Positions 8,552 through 19,727 of a DNA stretch of 24,552 nucleotides are shown piece after piece. Made by a program: the position numbers and the translations under genes. Below the pieces are notes generated by a model. The model ran no database searches, was not told the DNA's origin, and was given only the letters and a program-made list of their open reading frames with translations. Origin of the DNA: an uncultured Pseudomonadota bacterium (lineage in GTDB: Bacteria > Pseudomonadota > Gammaproteobacteria > Burkholderiales > Rhodocyclaceae); the NCBI GenBank assembly GCA_946479855.1, contig CAMLHL010000044.1:1-24552 (forward strand), in the 5' to 3' direction. Positions within the stretch are counted from its first letter, which is position 1. Every line of letters starts with the position of its first letter.

Positions 8552-9322
8552 TTGACCCTCAAGGTTTTCATCACGGGCGCCTCGTCGGGAATCGGCGAGG
8601 CGCTTGCCGTTTACTACGCCGAACGCGGCGCCACGCTGGGTCTGGCGGCACGGCGAACGGAAGCGCTCGCGGCGCTGAACGGGAAACTCGGCGGGCGACA
8701 CGCCTGCTATGCGCTTGATGTCAGCGATGCGCCGGCCCTGCATGCGGCCGCCATGGATTTTCTCGGCCGTTTCGGAGCGCCCGACATCATTATTGCCAAT
8801 GCCGGCGTCTCGGCCGGCACGCTGAGCGAGTTCGAGGAAGATCTCGACGTTTTCCGGCGGATCATGGATACCAACGTCTTCGGGATGGCGGCGACTTTCG
8901 CGCCCTTCATTCCGGCCATCAAGGCGGCCAGCGGTGAGCGGCGGCTGGTCGGCATCGCCTCGGTCGCCGGTATTCGCGGCCTGCCGGGGGCGGAAGCCTA
9001 CTCGGCCTCGAAGGCGGCGGCGATTGCCTATCTCGAAAGCCTGCGCCTCGAAATGCGCCCTTACGGCATCAAGGTGGTGACCATTGCGCCGGGCTACATC
9101 GAGACGCCGATGACGGCGGTCAACCCCTACCGAATGCCTTTTTTGCTGCCGGTCGACCAGGCGGCAGCGCGCTTTGCCGCCGCCATCGAGCGCGGCACTA
9201 CCTACACGGTGATTCCCTGGCCGATGGGCGTCGTCGCCAAGTTGCTGCGGGCGCTGCCCAACTGGCTCTACGATCGCCTGTTCGCCAACGCCCCGCGCAA
9301 GCCGCGCGGCCTGCCCCGGTAG
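8552..9322 (+). CDS. Short-chain dehydrogenase/reductase (SDR family)
   Basis: This 256-residue classical-type SDR has the cofactor motif T8-G-A-S-S-G-I-G at the N-terminus, N83-A-G, N108, and the catalytic set S137, Y150 and K154 (YSASK). The absence of an acidic residue at the end of beta-2, which reads AARR, suggests NADP(H) preference by family rule. The C-terminus continues past the core with a hydrophobic, basic tail (YTVIPWPMGVVAKLLRAL), which may touch the membrane. The substrate is unknown. No ATG is available: the only reasonable start is the TTG directly after the dsbA TAA, so the gene starts at the very next base and is probably read by translational coupling. Confidence 0.88.
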   Translation: MTLKVFITGASSGIGEALAVYYAERGATLGLAARRTEALAALNGKLGGRHACYALDVSDAPALHAAAMDFLGRFGAPDIIIANAGVSAGTLSEFEEDLDVFRRIMDTNVFGMAATFAPFIPAIKAASGERRLVGIASVAGIRGLPGAEAYSASKAAAIAYLESLRLEMRPYGIKVVTIAPGYIETPMTAVNPYRMPFLLPVDQAAARFAAAIERGTTYTVIPWPMGVVAKLLRALPNWLYDRLFANAPRKPRGLPR

Positions 9323-9334
9323 ACTTTCTTCAGT

Positions 9335-9348
9335 CGCCGGGGCCGGCG
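9335..9348. terminator. GC-rich inverted repeat between convergent SDR and czcA genes
   Basis: CGCCGG-GG-CCGGCG is a perfect 6-bp inverted repeat in the 30-bp gap between the two converging stop codons. Its place suits a bidirectional stop, but neither strand has a U-tract after the stem, so an intrinsic terminator is not proven. Confidence 0.25.
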
Positions 9349-9352
9349 CGGA

Positions 9353-12438
<3,086 letters not shown>

Positions 12439-12442
<4 letters not shown>

Positions 12443-13563
12443 TGTGCGGCCTGTTTCTCGGCGTCGGCCGGCTTGAAATACTTGAGCAGATGCAGGCTGC
12501 CTTCAACGACCACCTTGTCGCCTTCCCGTACGCCGCTCAGCAATTCGATCCAGCCATTGCGTTCGGCCCCCGCCTCGATGCGCTGCAGGCGATAACGCCC
12601 GGTCGCCTCCTCGACGAAGACATAGCGCTTTTCGCCGAACAGGAAAACCGCCGGCGCCGGGGCGAGCAACACCGAACTGGGCGGCAATTGAATCAGGGCG
12701 TTGACGAACATTTCGCCTTTCAGGCGGCGATCGGCATTCGCCACTTCGCCGCGGACCTTGATGGTCCGGCTGTTCGGGTCGACGAAATCGGCAATATGGC
12801 GGATCACGCCCGAGAAATGTTCGCCCGGGTATTGCTTCGATTCGAGGGCGAACGTCGATCCCGGCTTGAGCTTGCCCAGATCGGCTTCGCCGGCGTCGAT
12901 CAGCACCCACAGGTTGGCCGGGTCGGTGACGACGAACAAGGGGGCGCCGGACTGATCCGGGCGAAATTCCATGCCCGGATTCAGATTGCGCTCGACCACC
13001 ACGCCGGCGAGCGGGCTGCGCAACGTATAGGAACCATCGCTGGCCCCGCCCAGTCCGGCCAGCCGCTGGCTGGCCCGGGCGGCTTCCGCCTTGGCGGCGA
13101 CCGCGGCGGCAGCGGCCTGCTGCCAGTCTTTTTCAGCAACGACGCCGGCCTCGCGCAACTGGCGATTGCGTTCCAGCGCCTGGCCGGCGACCTCGGCGTC
13201 CGCCTGGGCCTTGCGCGCCTCGGCCAGTGCCTGGCCGTAATCCGGTGAATTGAGGACGGCCAGCGGCTGGCCGGTTTTTACGGTATTTCCGACGTCGACC
13301 GTAATACTCTGAATGCGGCCGCCCAGTTGCGGAAAGACGCGCACGGTCTTTTCCTCGTTCCAGACCAGCCTCCCCGGCAGGCGCAGCTGGCTGCCCTGGT
13401 CGGCCACGACGGCCGCCAGCTTCAGGAAGGAGGCTTTGTCGGGCTCGGCCAGCACGGCATGGTTGCCTTCAACCTTGATCGTTTCCTCCTTGGCGGCTTC
13501 GGGTTCGCCGGAGCAGCCGGCCAGGGCGAGCAACAAGCTCAGGGTAATGGGGAGCAGTCTCAT
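12439..13563 (-). CDS. czcB: CzcB-type periplasmic adaptor (membrane fusion protein), lipoprotein
   Basis: This 374-residue adaptor links the CzcA pump to the CzcC outer-membrane channel. The N-terminus MRLLPITLSLLLALAGC has a lipobox LAGC with C17 as the lipidation site, so the protein is probably anchored to the inner membrane by lipid. Two lipoyl/barrel-sandwich halves flank an Ala-rich alpha-helical hairpin (about residues 115–170, EARKAQADAEVAGQALERN and on), followed by a beta-barrel and a membrane-proximal domain. It lacks the long His-rich N-terminal extension of Cupriavidus CzcB and is correspondingly shorter. Both flanking junctions are 4-nt ATGA overlaps (czcC/czcB and czcB/czcA), indicating coupled translation. 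Confidence 0.92.
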
Positions 13564-14804
13564 GGGAGTTTCCTGAATTCAGCCTGGATTTGCCAGTCGG
13601 CCAGCGCCTTGGCGTAGTCGGCGCGAGCGTTGGCGGTTTCGATCTGGATCTGGCGCAAGGTGCGGCGGGCATCGAGCAGGTCGATCAAGCCCATGGCGCC
13701 TTTGGCATAGGCAAATTCGGCGGCCTTGGCGACGCGTTCGGCATCGACCTGCAGTCCGTTTTCGAGGCGGGCCAGACGGTCGCGCGCCGCGAGCAGGGCC
13801 TGGCGGGCCTGGGCAACCTGGCCGACGGCCAGCGCCTGTTGCTGCGCCAGTTGCTGGCGGGCGACATCGAGATCGGCTTCGGCACGGGCAATTTCCCCTT
13901 CGTACTCGTGCCAGATGAAAAGCGGCACGCTGATGCCGAAGCCAATGCTGTCGGTCGGCGCGTTCTGCAGATTGTGTTCATACTGGAGGCCGACGGTGAC
14001 ATCCCGTTTTTTCCGGGCACGGGCCAGGTCGCGGTCTGCTTCGGCGGCCTTCAGGCGTCGGCTGGCGGCTTCCAGATCCGGCCGTTGATCCAGCGGAGCC
14101 TCGGCGAGTGCCTGGGCCTCCAGGGCCGGCCAGCTGTCGGCGGCCAGCAGCGTGTCGGCATCCGCCTGGCGGCCGATCAGGTAGGCCAGCACCTGCCGAG
14201 CCTGTTGCAGGTCGCCCTGGGCCTGGCGCGCGTCACTGTCGGCTCGCGCCTGGTCGATCTGGAGCCGCGACAGGTCGACCGGTGCGATGTCACCGGCCTT
14301 CAGGCGGCGCTTGCCGGCATCGGCGCTCTGGCTGTACAGCGCTGCCGTTTCCTGGGCCAGGGCCAGCTTTTCCTGGGCCAGGCGCAGGCTGTAATAAGCA
14401 TTGCGCAAGACGCCGAGTTGCTGGCGCGCCGTGTCGTCCTGATCGAAACCGGCTGCTTCGAGACGGGCTTCGGCACTGCGGAGCCGCAGATCGCGCTTGC
14501 CGCCGCGTTCGATCAGCTGATCGATGCGCAGCTGGGTGTCCATTTTCTTGTCTTTCAGGCCCCCGGCGCCATAGCCCGACCACGGGCTGATCGACAGCAC
14601 ATTCAAGGAGACATCGGGGTTCGGTAGCTGTCCGGCGGTCTTCAGGTCGGCCGCCGCAGTGGCGACATTGGCTTGGGCCAGCTGCAGTTCGTGGCTGTGC
14701 TGCCGCCAGAGCGCTTCAGCTTCCTTCAGGCCGAGTGCCGTGCCTGCCTGGGCCGCGGTGGAGAGCAGGGAAACGAATAAAAACGAAAACAGCGATCGGT
14801 GCAT
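13560..14804 (-). CDS. czcC: CzcC-type outer-membrane efflux channel (TolC family)
   Basis: This 414-residue TolC-family protein is the outer-membrane duct of the metal exporter. A Sec signal peptide is visible (hydrophobic core FSFLFVSLLS, cleavage after AQA near residue 20). There is no lipobox, unlike many RND outer-membrane factors. Long Ala/Gln/Arg-rich coiled stretches form two similar halves, typical of the alpha-barrel repeats, for example LRLAQEKLALAQETAALY and LAQQQALAVGQVAQARQAL. It is the first gene of the minus-strand czcCBA operon and its stop overlaps the czcB ATG by 4 nt. Its start has no good Shine–Dalgarno sequence; on the contrary, its leader carries CTCCTCC, an anti-Shine–Dalgarno-like run. 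Confidence 0.9.
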   Translation of the reverse strand: MHRSLFSFLFVSLLSTAAQAGTALGLKEAEALWRQHSHELQLAQANVATAAADLKTAGQLPNPDVSLNVLSISPWSGYGAGGLKDKKMDTQLRIDQLIERGGKRDLRLRSAEARLEAAGFDQDDTARQQLGVLRNAYYSLRLAQEKLALAQETAALYSQSADAGKRRLKAGDIAPVDLSRLQIDQARADSDARQAQGDLQQARQVLAYLIGRQADADTLLAADSWPALEAQALAEAPLDQRPDLEAASRRLKAAEADRDLARARKKRDVTVGLQYEHNLQNAPTDSIGFGISVPLFIWHEYEGEIARAEADLDVARQQLAQQQALAVGQVAQARQALLAARDRLARLENGLQVDAERVAKAAEFAYAKGAMGLIDLLDARRTLRQIQIETANARADYAKALADWQIQAEFRKLP

Positions 14805-14817
14805 GGGTCAGACATCC

Positions 14818-14850
14818 AAGGAGGAGTGTTATCTTATGAGGTCAGCCTGA
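14818..14850 (+). promoter_or_regulatory. Strong Shine–Dalgarno sequence plus 4-codon leader minicistron before the response regulator
   Basis: AAGGAGGAG (14818–14826) is the best ribosome binding site I noticed in the window, yet it lies 42 nt before the response-regulator ATG. Ten nt after its AGGAGG core comes ATG AGG TCA GCC TGA (14836–14850), encoding M-R-S-A. This minicistron is in the same frame as the regulator gene, which begins 18 nt after its stop. It may be a translated leader peptide or a ribosome standby site. It could also be chance. Confidence 0.4.
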
Positions 14851-14852
14851 CC
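14840..14852. promoter_or_regulatory. Perfect palindrome GGTCAG-C-CTGACC, candidate operator between czcC and the regulator
   Basis: A 6-1-6 perfect inverted repeat sits in the 64-bp divergent gap. CTGAC recurs at 14858–14862, exactly 11 bp after CTGAC at 14847–14851, giving the one-helical-turn direct-repeat spacing favoured by OmpR-family dimers. A further GGTCAG lies at 14806–14811 beside the czcC start. Autoregulation by the adjacent response regulator is the natural reading, but this is inferred from position. Confidence 0.5.
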
Positions 14853-14868
14853 ACTTTCTGACGCACCC

Positions 14869-15549
14869 ATGCATATCCTGTTGATCGAGGACGACTACCT
14901 GTTGGCCGACGGCCTGGCCCGTTCGCTGAAACAGGCCGGTTATCTGGTGGAGGTCGCGGGCGATGGCCGGAGTGCCGGAAACTGGCTGGCCAGCGCCACC
15001 TTCGACCTGGTCGTCCTTGACCTCGGTTTGCCCGATCTTGACGGCAGCGTCATTCTGCAACGCCTGCGCGAACGCCGCCAGAACCTGCCGGTGATGGTCC
15101 TGTCGGCCCGCCTGGAGCTGGAAGAGCGCGTTCGCTTGCTCGATCTCGGCGCCGACGACTATCTGGTTAAGCCGGTGGCGGCTGTCGAACTGATTGCCCG
15201 GGTGCGCGCCCTGGTCCGGCGAGCCCAGGCGGCGGCCGAGGTGTTGTTTTCGTTGGGCCGCTTGCGCCTGGACAGCGTTGGCAAGCGGGCCTGGATCGAT
15301 GGTCAGGCGATCGAGCTGAGCGCCCGCGAATGGGCGGCGATCGAGTTCTTCGCGACACGGATCAATCGCATTGTCAGCAAGGAGCAGATCAGCCAGTCGC
15401 TCTATGGCTGGGACGAGGAGATCACCCCCAATGCCATCGAGAAAATTATTTCCCGATTGCGGCTGAAACTCGAACCGGCGGGCATCACGATCCGCACTGT
15501 CCGCGGCCTCGGTTACTTCCTCGAGCAGCCGGCCGATGCCGCCGACTAG
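14869..15549 (+). CDS. OmpR-family response regulator, likely regulator of czcCBA
   Basis: This 226-residue two-domain regulator has a receiver domain (about 1–115) with acidic pocket D8/D9 region (IEDDY), phospho-acceptor D51 in LVVLDLGLPD, S79 in VMVLSA, and K101 in YLVKP. The C-terminal winged-helix domain (about 130–223) ends in the typical ISRLRLKLEPAGITIRTVRGLGYFL. The overall style is TctD/QseB/PmrA-like. It is divergent from czcC with a 64-bp gap, and overlaps the sensor kinase gene by 14 nt. It is therefore probably the regulator of the metal-efflux operon. The named orthologue (CzcR, TctD or QseB) cannot be fixed without a tree. The immediate ribosome binding site is poor; a strong one lies upstream at a minicistron. 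Confidence 0.93.
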   Translation: MHILLIEDDYLLADGLARSLKQAGYLVEVAGDGRSAGNWLASATFDLVVLDLGLPDLDGSVILQRLRERRQNLPVMVLSARLELEERVRLLDLGADDYLVKPVAAVELIARVRALVRRAQAAAEVLFSLGRLRLDSVGKRAWIDGQAIELSAREWAAIEFFATRINRIVSKEQISQSLYGWDEEITPNAIEKIISRLRLKLEPAGITIRTVRGLGYFLEQPADAAD

Positions 15550-16930
15550 CCTGCGCCTGCAACTGCTGCGGCGCCTGCTGCCGGCGTTGATCGTGCTCCT
15601 GTTGCTCGGGGCGGCGACTGCCTACTGGGTGGCCTGGCGCAATGCCACCAAGGCCTATGACCGGGCCTTGGTCGATACGGCCTTCGCCATCGTTGAGCAA
15701 CTCCAGCATTCCGATGGCCGTCTGCCATTGCCGTTGACCCAGCAGGCACGGGCGATTCTGCTGGTCGATAAATTTGATCGCGTCTTCTATGCGGTGCGCG
15801 GCCCCGGCGGCGAGCTGCTCGATGGCGCACCCGGCCTGCCGATGCCGGAGACCGGCAGCGCGTCGGCAGCAATGGGCGAGGCAACCTATTATTATGACGG
15901 CGTCCTGGATGGCGAGCCGGTTCGTGTCGCCGCGCTGCAGGTCCAGGTGGCCGATCAGTCGGTGACGGTGCTGGCCGGGGAGACGTTGATCAAGCGCAAT
16001 GCATTGATTCGGGAAATCTTGCTGGGCATGTTGTTGCCGGAATTGCTGCTGACCCTGACCTGTATCGGCATCGTCTGGTTTGGGGTGCGTTCCGGGCTGG
16101 ATCCGTTGTCGAAGCTTCGCCAGGAGCTGGCCGAGCGTTCGCACGAGGATTTGAGTCCGGTGCGCGTCCGGGTTCCCGAGGAAATTCAGCCGCTGGCCAC
16201 CGAAATCAACGACTTGTTGCAACGTCTCGAATACTCGCTGGCATCCCAGCGCAATTTCGTGTCCGATGCCGCGCATCAGTTGCGCAATCCGATCGCCGCC
16301 CTGCAGGCGCAACTGGAGGCCGCCCTGTGCGCAACGGCCGACGATGAGCGGGAGCGTTTTGCCGGCGTCCTGGCAGCGGCCCATCGCCTGTCCCATCTGG
16401 TGGACCAGATGCTGGCCCTGGCCCGGGCTGAGCCGTCCCTGGGCCAGACCCGCGAAGTCGCGCTGGAGGAAGTCATCCGGCAGGTAGCCGAGAGCTGTCT
16501 GCCCGAGGCGATCAGCCGGCAGATCGATCTCGGTTTTGAACTGGTGCCGCTTGGCGTCCGGGGCAACCCGCTGCTGCTCCAGGAAATGCTGGCCAATCTC
16601 CTCGACAACGCCCTGCGCCATACGCCGGAAGGAGGCACGATCACGGTCAGCTGCGGCGCGCAAGGGGAGTCCGTCTGGCTGGCGGTCGAAGATAGTGGTA
16701 GCGGCATTCCGGAAGCCGGGCGGGCCCGGGTAGTGGAACGCTTCTACCAGTTGCCGGGCAGTCCCCCGGGCGGGAGCGGCCTGGGGCTGGCGATCGTGCG
16801 CGAAATTGCCCGCCAGCATGGCGGCGATGTCGACATCGGTGTTTCATCCAGACTGGGTGGAGCCGCCATCCGGGTCACGCTGAGCGCGGCCAGCACTATG
16901 CCTAAAATGGCAGCCAAGCCGGTAAAATGA
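15536..16930 (+). CDS. Membrane sensor histidine kinase, TctE-like
   Basis: This 464-residue kinase pairs with the upstream regulator. Seen: transmembrane helix 1 (about 13–31), a periplasmic region of roughly 125 residues of the 2CSK_N/TctE style (AYDRALVDTAFAI, DKFDRVFYAVRGPGGELL), transmembrane helix 2 (about 160–182), a HAMP-like segment, the H-box with H247 in DAAHQLRNPIAAL, the N-box N354-LLDN358, G1 box D386-SGSG and G2 box GGSGLGLAIV (412–421). All catalytic boxes look intact. Known metal kinases CzcS and CusS have a different sensor domain, so the TctE-like input region beside a czc operon is notable. The start codon lies inside the regulator gene (14-nt overlap). Confidence 0.92.
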   Translation: MPPTSLRLQLLRRLLPALIVLLLLGAATAYWVAWRNATKAYDRALVDTAFAIVEQLQHSDGRLPLPLTQQARAILLVDKFDRVFYAVRGPGGELLDGAPGLPMPETGSASAAMGEATYYYDGVLDGEPVRVAALQVQVADQSVTVLAGETLIKRNALIREILLGMLLPELLLTLTCIGIVWFGVRSGLDPLSKLRQELAERSHEDLSPVRVRVPEEIQPLATEINDLLQRLEYSLASQRNFVSDAAHQLRNPIAALQAQLEAALCATADDERERFAGVLAAAHRLSHLVDQMLALARAEPSLGQTREVALEEVIRQVAESCLPEAISRQIDLGFELVPLGVRGNPLLLQEMLANLLDNALRHTPEGGTITVSCGAQGESVWLAVEDSGSGIPEAGRARVVERFYQLPGSPPGGSGLGLAIVREIARQHGGDVDIGVSSRLGGAAIRVTLSAASTMPKMAAKPVK

Positions 16931-16934
16931 ATGG

Positions 16935-17144
16935 ATGTTGAATATCCTCATCAATGGCGAACCGCGTCAGTTCGCCACCGAATCAAAATTGACCGTCGCC
17001 GGGCTCATTGAGCAGCTCGGCTATGCCGGCAAGCGTATCGCCATCGAACGCAACGGCGAAATCGTCCCCAAGAGCCAGCACGCCACGACCGCGCTCGCGG
17101 CGGGCGACCAACTCGAAATCGTCGTCGCCGTTGGCGGCGGCTAA
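16935..17144 (+). CDS. thiS: ThiS, sulfur-carrier protein for thiamine thiazole synthesis
   Basis: This 69-residue ubiquitin-like protein carries sulfur as a C-terminal thiocarboxylate to the ThiG-catalysed thiazole synthesis. The small beta-grasp sequence begins MLNILINGEPRQF and ends VVAVGGG, supplying the required terminal Gly-Gly with one additional Gly before it. It starts only 4 nt after the kinase stop and is followed 15 nt later by thiG, behind the ribosome binding site GGAGAAAG. No thi-box/TPP riboswitch can fit immediately upstream, because the preceding DNA is kinase coding sequence. Two TAAAAT boxes (16903–16908 and 16923–16928) could give a nearly leaderless promoter, but no -35 element is convincing. 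ThiF, ThiH/ThiO and ThiC are not in the window. Confidence 0.93.
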   Translation: MLNILINGEPRQFATESKLTVAGLIEQLGYAGKRIAIERNGEIVPKSQHATTALAAGDQLEIVVAVGGG

Positions 17145-17159
17145 TCCGGAGAAAGCTCC

Positions 17160-17942
17160 ATGCATCAACTGACTATCGCCGGTAAGGCGTATCGTTCCCG
17201 TTTGCTGGTCGGCACCGGCAAATACAAGGATTTCGCCGAAACTCGGGCGGCGATCGACGCCTCGGGCGCCGAGATCGTCACCGTCGCCATCCGCCGGACC
17301 AACATCGGCCAGGATGCCAGCCAGCCCAACCTGCTCGACGCCATCCCGCCGTCCCGCTTCACCATCCTGCCCAACACCGCCGGCTGCTACAGCGCCGACG
17401 AGGCCGTGCGCACGCTGCGCCTGGCGCGCGAACTGCTCGACGGCCACCCGCTGTGCAAGCTGGAAGTGCTCGGCGACCCGAAGAGCCTGTTCCCGAACAT
17501 GCCGGAAACCCTGAAGGCCGCCGAAACGCTGGTCAAGGACGGCTTCCAGGTGATGGTCTACTGCTCCGACGACCCGATCCAGGCCAAGATGCTCGAAGAG
17601 ATCGGCTGCGTCGCGGTGATGCCGCTGGCCTCGCTGATCGGCTCCGGCATGGGCATCCTCAACCCGTGGAACCTGCGTCTGATCATCGACCACGCCAAGG
17701 TGCCGGTGATCGTCGATGCCGGCGTCGGCACCGCCTCGGATGCGACCATCGCCATGGAACTGGGTTGCGACGGTGTGCTGATGAATACCGCCATCGCCCA
17801 TGCCAAGAATCCCGTGCTGATGGCCAGCGCCATGAAAAAAGGCGTCGAGGCCGGCCGCGAGGCTTTCCTGGCCGGCCGCATGCCGCGCAAACTGTACTCG
17901 GCCGATCCCTCATCGCCGACCTCCGGATTGATCGGCTCATGA
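17160..17942 (+). CDS. thiG: ThiG, thiazole synthase
   Basis: This 260-residue TIM-barrel enzyme builds the thiazole phosphate moiety of thiamine from 1-deoxy-D-xylulose 5-phosphate, dehydroglycine and ThiS thiocarboxylate. The Schiff-base lysine is K100 in LCKLEVLGD, a hallmark of ThiG. Other recognisable blocks are [12 protein letters not shown] at the start, [28 protein letters not shown] and the phosphate-binding [13 protein letters not shown]. Length is normal. It follows thiS by 15 nt and its TGA overlaps the trmB ATG by 4 nt, so thiS–thiG–trmB form one translation-coupled run. Confidence 0.97.
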   Translation: MHQLTIAGKAYRSRLLVGTGKYKDFAETRAAIDASGAEIVTVAIRRTNIGQDASQPNLLDAIPPSRFTILPNTAGCYSADEAVRTLRLARELLDGHPLCKLEVLGDPKSLFPNMPETLKAAETLVKDGFQVMVYCSDDPIQAKMLEEIGCVAVMPLASLIGSGMGILNPWNLRLIIDHAKVPVIVDAGVGTASDATIAMELGCDGVLMNTAIAHAKNPVLMASAMKKGVEAGREAFLAGRMPRKLYSADPSSPTSGLIGS

Positions 17943-18742
17943 GCGGCGCTCCGCTGATCGAAACCGGCGCCGCCCACGACGACGGCGTCTATACCGAGGG
18001 TCGCGAAGGGCGTGACCCCCACGGCCACATCAAGAGCTTCGTCCGCCGCGCCGGCCGGATGTCGGAGGCGCAGCAGCGCTACCTGGCCGAGATGATGCCG
18101 AAGATCGGCGTGCCTTATCAGCCGTCGGCCATCGACCTGAATGCCGTGTTCGGCCGGTCGAACGCCAAGATCCTCGAAATCGGCTGCGGCATGGGTGAAA
18201 CGACGGCGAAAATCGCCGAAGCGCATCCGGAGAACGACTATTTCGGGCTGGAAGTGCACGTGCCGGGCGTCGGCGCGCTGTGCAAGCTGATCGCCGAGAA
18301 GAACCTGTCCAACCTGCGCATCGGCCACCACGACGCGGTCGAGGTGGTGCGCGACATGCTGCCCGAAGGCTCGCTCGACGGCATCCATGTCTTCTTCCCC
18401 GACCCGTGGCACAAGACCCGCCACAAGAAGCGCCGGCTGATCCAGCCGGCCTTCGTCGCGCTGCTCGCCTCGCGGCTGAAGCCGGGCGGCTATTTCCACT
18501 GCGCCACCGACTGGGAAAACTACGCGCTGCAGATGCTCGATGTGCTCGGCGGCGAAGCCAGCCTGGACAACAGCGTTGCCAACCCGTCGCCCGCTGCTCT
18601 GGCCGCCGCGCTCGAAGCCGACAGCGCCGCCGGCCTGGCCGGCTTCGCGCCGCGCCCGGAATACCGGCCGCTGACCAAGTTCGAAAACCGCGGCCTGCGC
18701 CTCGGTCACGGTGTCTGGGACATCATCTTCAAGAAGCGCTGA
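17939..18742 (+). CDS. trmB: tRNA (guanine-N7-)-methyltransferase TrmB
   Basis: This 267-residue SAM-dependent enzyme makes m7G46 in the tRNA variable loop. Seen: [13 protein letters not shown] near the N-terminus, the SAM site E80-[22 protein letters not shown] with catalytic D155 (153–167), the [11 protein letters not shown] block, and the C-terminal signature [19 protein letters not shown]. The frame is open well upstream, inside thiG. I chose the ATG at 17939 because it gives the normal N-terminus and an ATGA overlap with the thiG stop. A pairing of thiG with trmB is a recurrent betaproteobacterial arrangement. Confidence 0.96.
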   Translation: MSGAPLIETGAAHDDGVYTEGREGRDPHGHIKSFVRRAGRMSEAQQRYLAEMMPKIGVPYQPSAIDLNAVFGRSNAKILEIGCGMGETTAKIAEAHPENDYFGLEVHVPGVGALCKLIAEKNLSNLRIGHHDAVEVVRDMLPEGSLDGIHVFFPDPWHKTRHKKRRLIQPAFVALLASRLKPGGYFHCATDWENYALQMLDVLGGEASLDNSVANPSPAALAAALEADSAAGLAGFAPRPEYRPLTKFENRGLRLGHGVWDIIFKKR

Positions 18743-18767
18743 ACGGCGCTCGTCAGGAATACTCACC

Positions 18768-19727
18768 ATGTGGTTCAAGAATCTTCAGCTCTACCGTTTA
18801 CCGACACCGTGGAACATCGACCTCGCCAAGCTCGACGAGCAACTCAATCGCGGCACCTTCGCCCGCTGCACCAGCCATGAGGCGATCAGCCGCGGCTGGG
18901 TGGCGCCGCGCAAGGATGGCGCCCTGGTCTATGCCAGCAATCGCCAGTGGCTGATCGCGCTGGCCGTCGAACAGCGCCTGCTGCCGTCGTCGGTGGTCAA
19001 TGACGAAGTTAAGGAGCGCGCCGACAAGCTGACCGAGGAACAAGGCTACGCGCCGGGCCGCAAGGCGCTGCGCGAACTGAAGGAACGCGTCACCGAGGAA
19101 CTGATGCCGCGCGCCTTCACCAAGAAGCGCACTTCCTTCGTCTGGATCGACCCCCAGAACGGCTGGTTCGTCGTCGATGCCGGCAGCCCGGCCAAGGCCG
19201 AGGAAGTCATCGAGCACCTCCGCCATTACCTCGACGAATTCCCGCTGACCCCGCTGCATACCGAACTCTCGCCGCAATCGGCGATGGCCGACTGGCTGGC
19301 CGGCGGCGACGCCCCGGCCGGCTTCACCATCGACCGCGACTGCGAACTGAAATCGGTCGGCGAGGAAAAGGCTGCCGTCCGCTACGTCCGCCACCCGCTC
19401 GGTGACGAAGTCGGCGGCGAGATCAAGGCCCACCTGGCGGCCGGCAAACTGCCGACCCGGCTGGCGCTGACCTGGGATGAACGGATTTCCTTCGTGCTGT
19501 CCGAAAAACTGGAAATCAAGCGCCTGGCCTTCCTCGACCTGTTGAAGGAAGAGGCCGAGAAGAACGCCGAGCACGCCGACGAACAGTTCGACGCCGATTT
19601 CGCGCTGATGACCGGCGAACTGACGCGCTTCCTGCCGCAGCTGATCGCCGCGCTGGGCGGCGAGAAGGTCGAGGCGGCCGCCGCTCCGGCCGGTGCCGCG
19701 ACGGGCACGCCGCCCTGGGAAGCGTGA
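18768..19727 (+). CDS. rdgC: RdgC, recombination-associated DNA-binding protein
   Basis: This 319-residue protein belongs to the RdgC family, ring-forming dimers that bind duplex DNA and antagonise RecA loading; in some Neisseria it affects pilin variation. The N-terminus MWFKNLQLYRLP and the central KRTSFVWIDPQNGWFVVDA are typical. The protein is slightly longer than E. coli RdgC (303), with an Ala/Gly-rich C-terminal tail (EAAAAPAGAATGTPPWEA). The upstream frame is open, but the ATG at 18768 with AGGAA ahead of it gives the family N-terminus. It lies 25 nt after trmB and overlaps the next gene by 4 nt (GTGA). Confidence 0.94.
   Translation: MWFKNLQLYRLPTPWNIDLAKLDEQLNRGTFARCTSHEAISRGWVAPRKDGALVYASNRQWLIALAVEQRLLPSSVVNDEVKERADKLTEEQGYAPGRKALRELKERVTEELMPRAFTKKRTSFVWIDPQNGWFVVDAGSPAKAEEVIEHLRHYLDEFPLTPLHTELSPQSAMADWLAGGDAPAGFTIDRDCELKSVGEEKAAVRYVRHPLGDEVGGEIKAHLAAGKLPTRLALTWDERISFVLSEKLEIKRLAFLDLLKEEAEKNAEHADEQFDADFALMTGELTRFLPQLIAALGGEKVEAAAAPAGAATGTPPWEA

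Noticed and set aside
5504..8743. A 1079-codon open frame on the minus strand
   Set aside because: It lies antisense to argS, the SPOR gene and dsbA, all with clear motifs. Long antisense frames are expected in GC-rich coding DNA, and the translation is low-complexity Arg/Gly/Leu/Ala without domain motifs.
9323..9352. Strong rho-independent terminator between the SDR and czcA genes
   Set aside because: The inverted repeat is real, but no U-tract follows on either strand, so only a weak call was kept.
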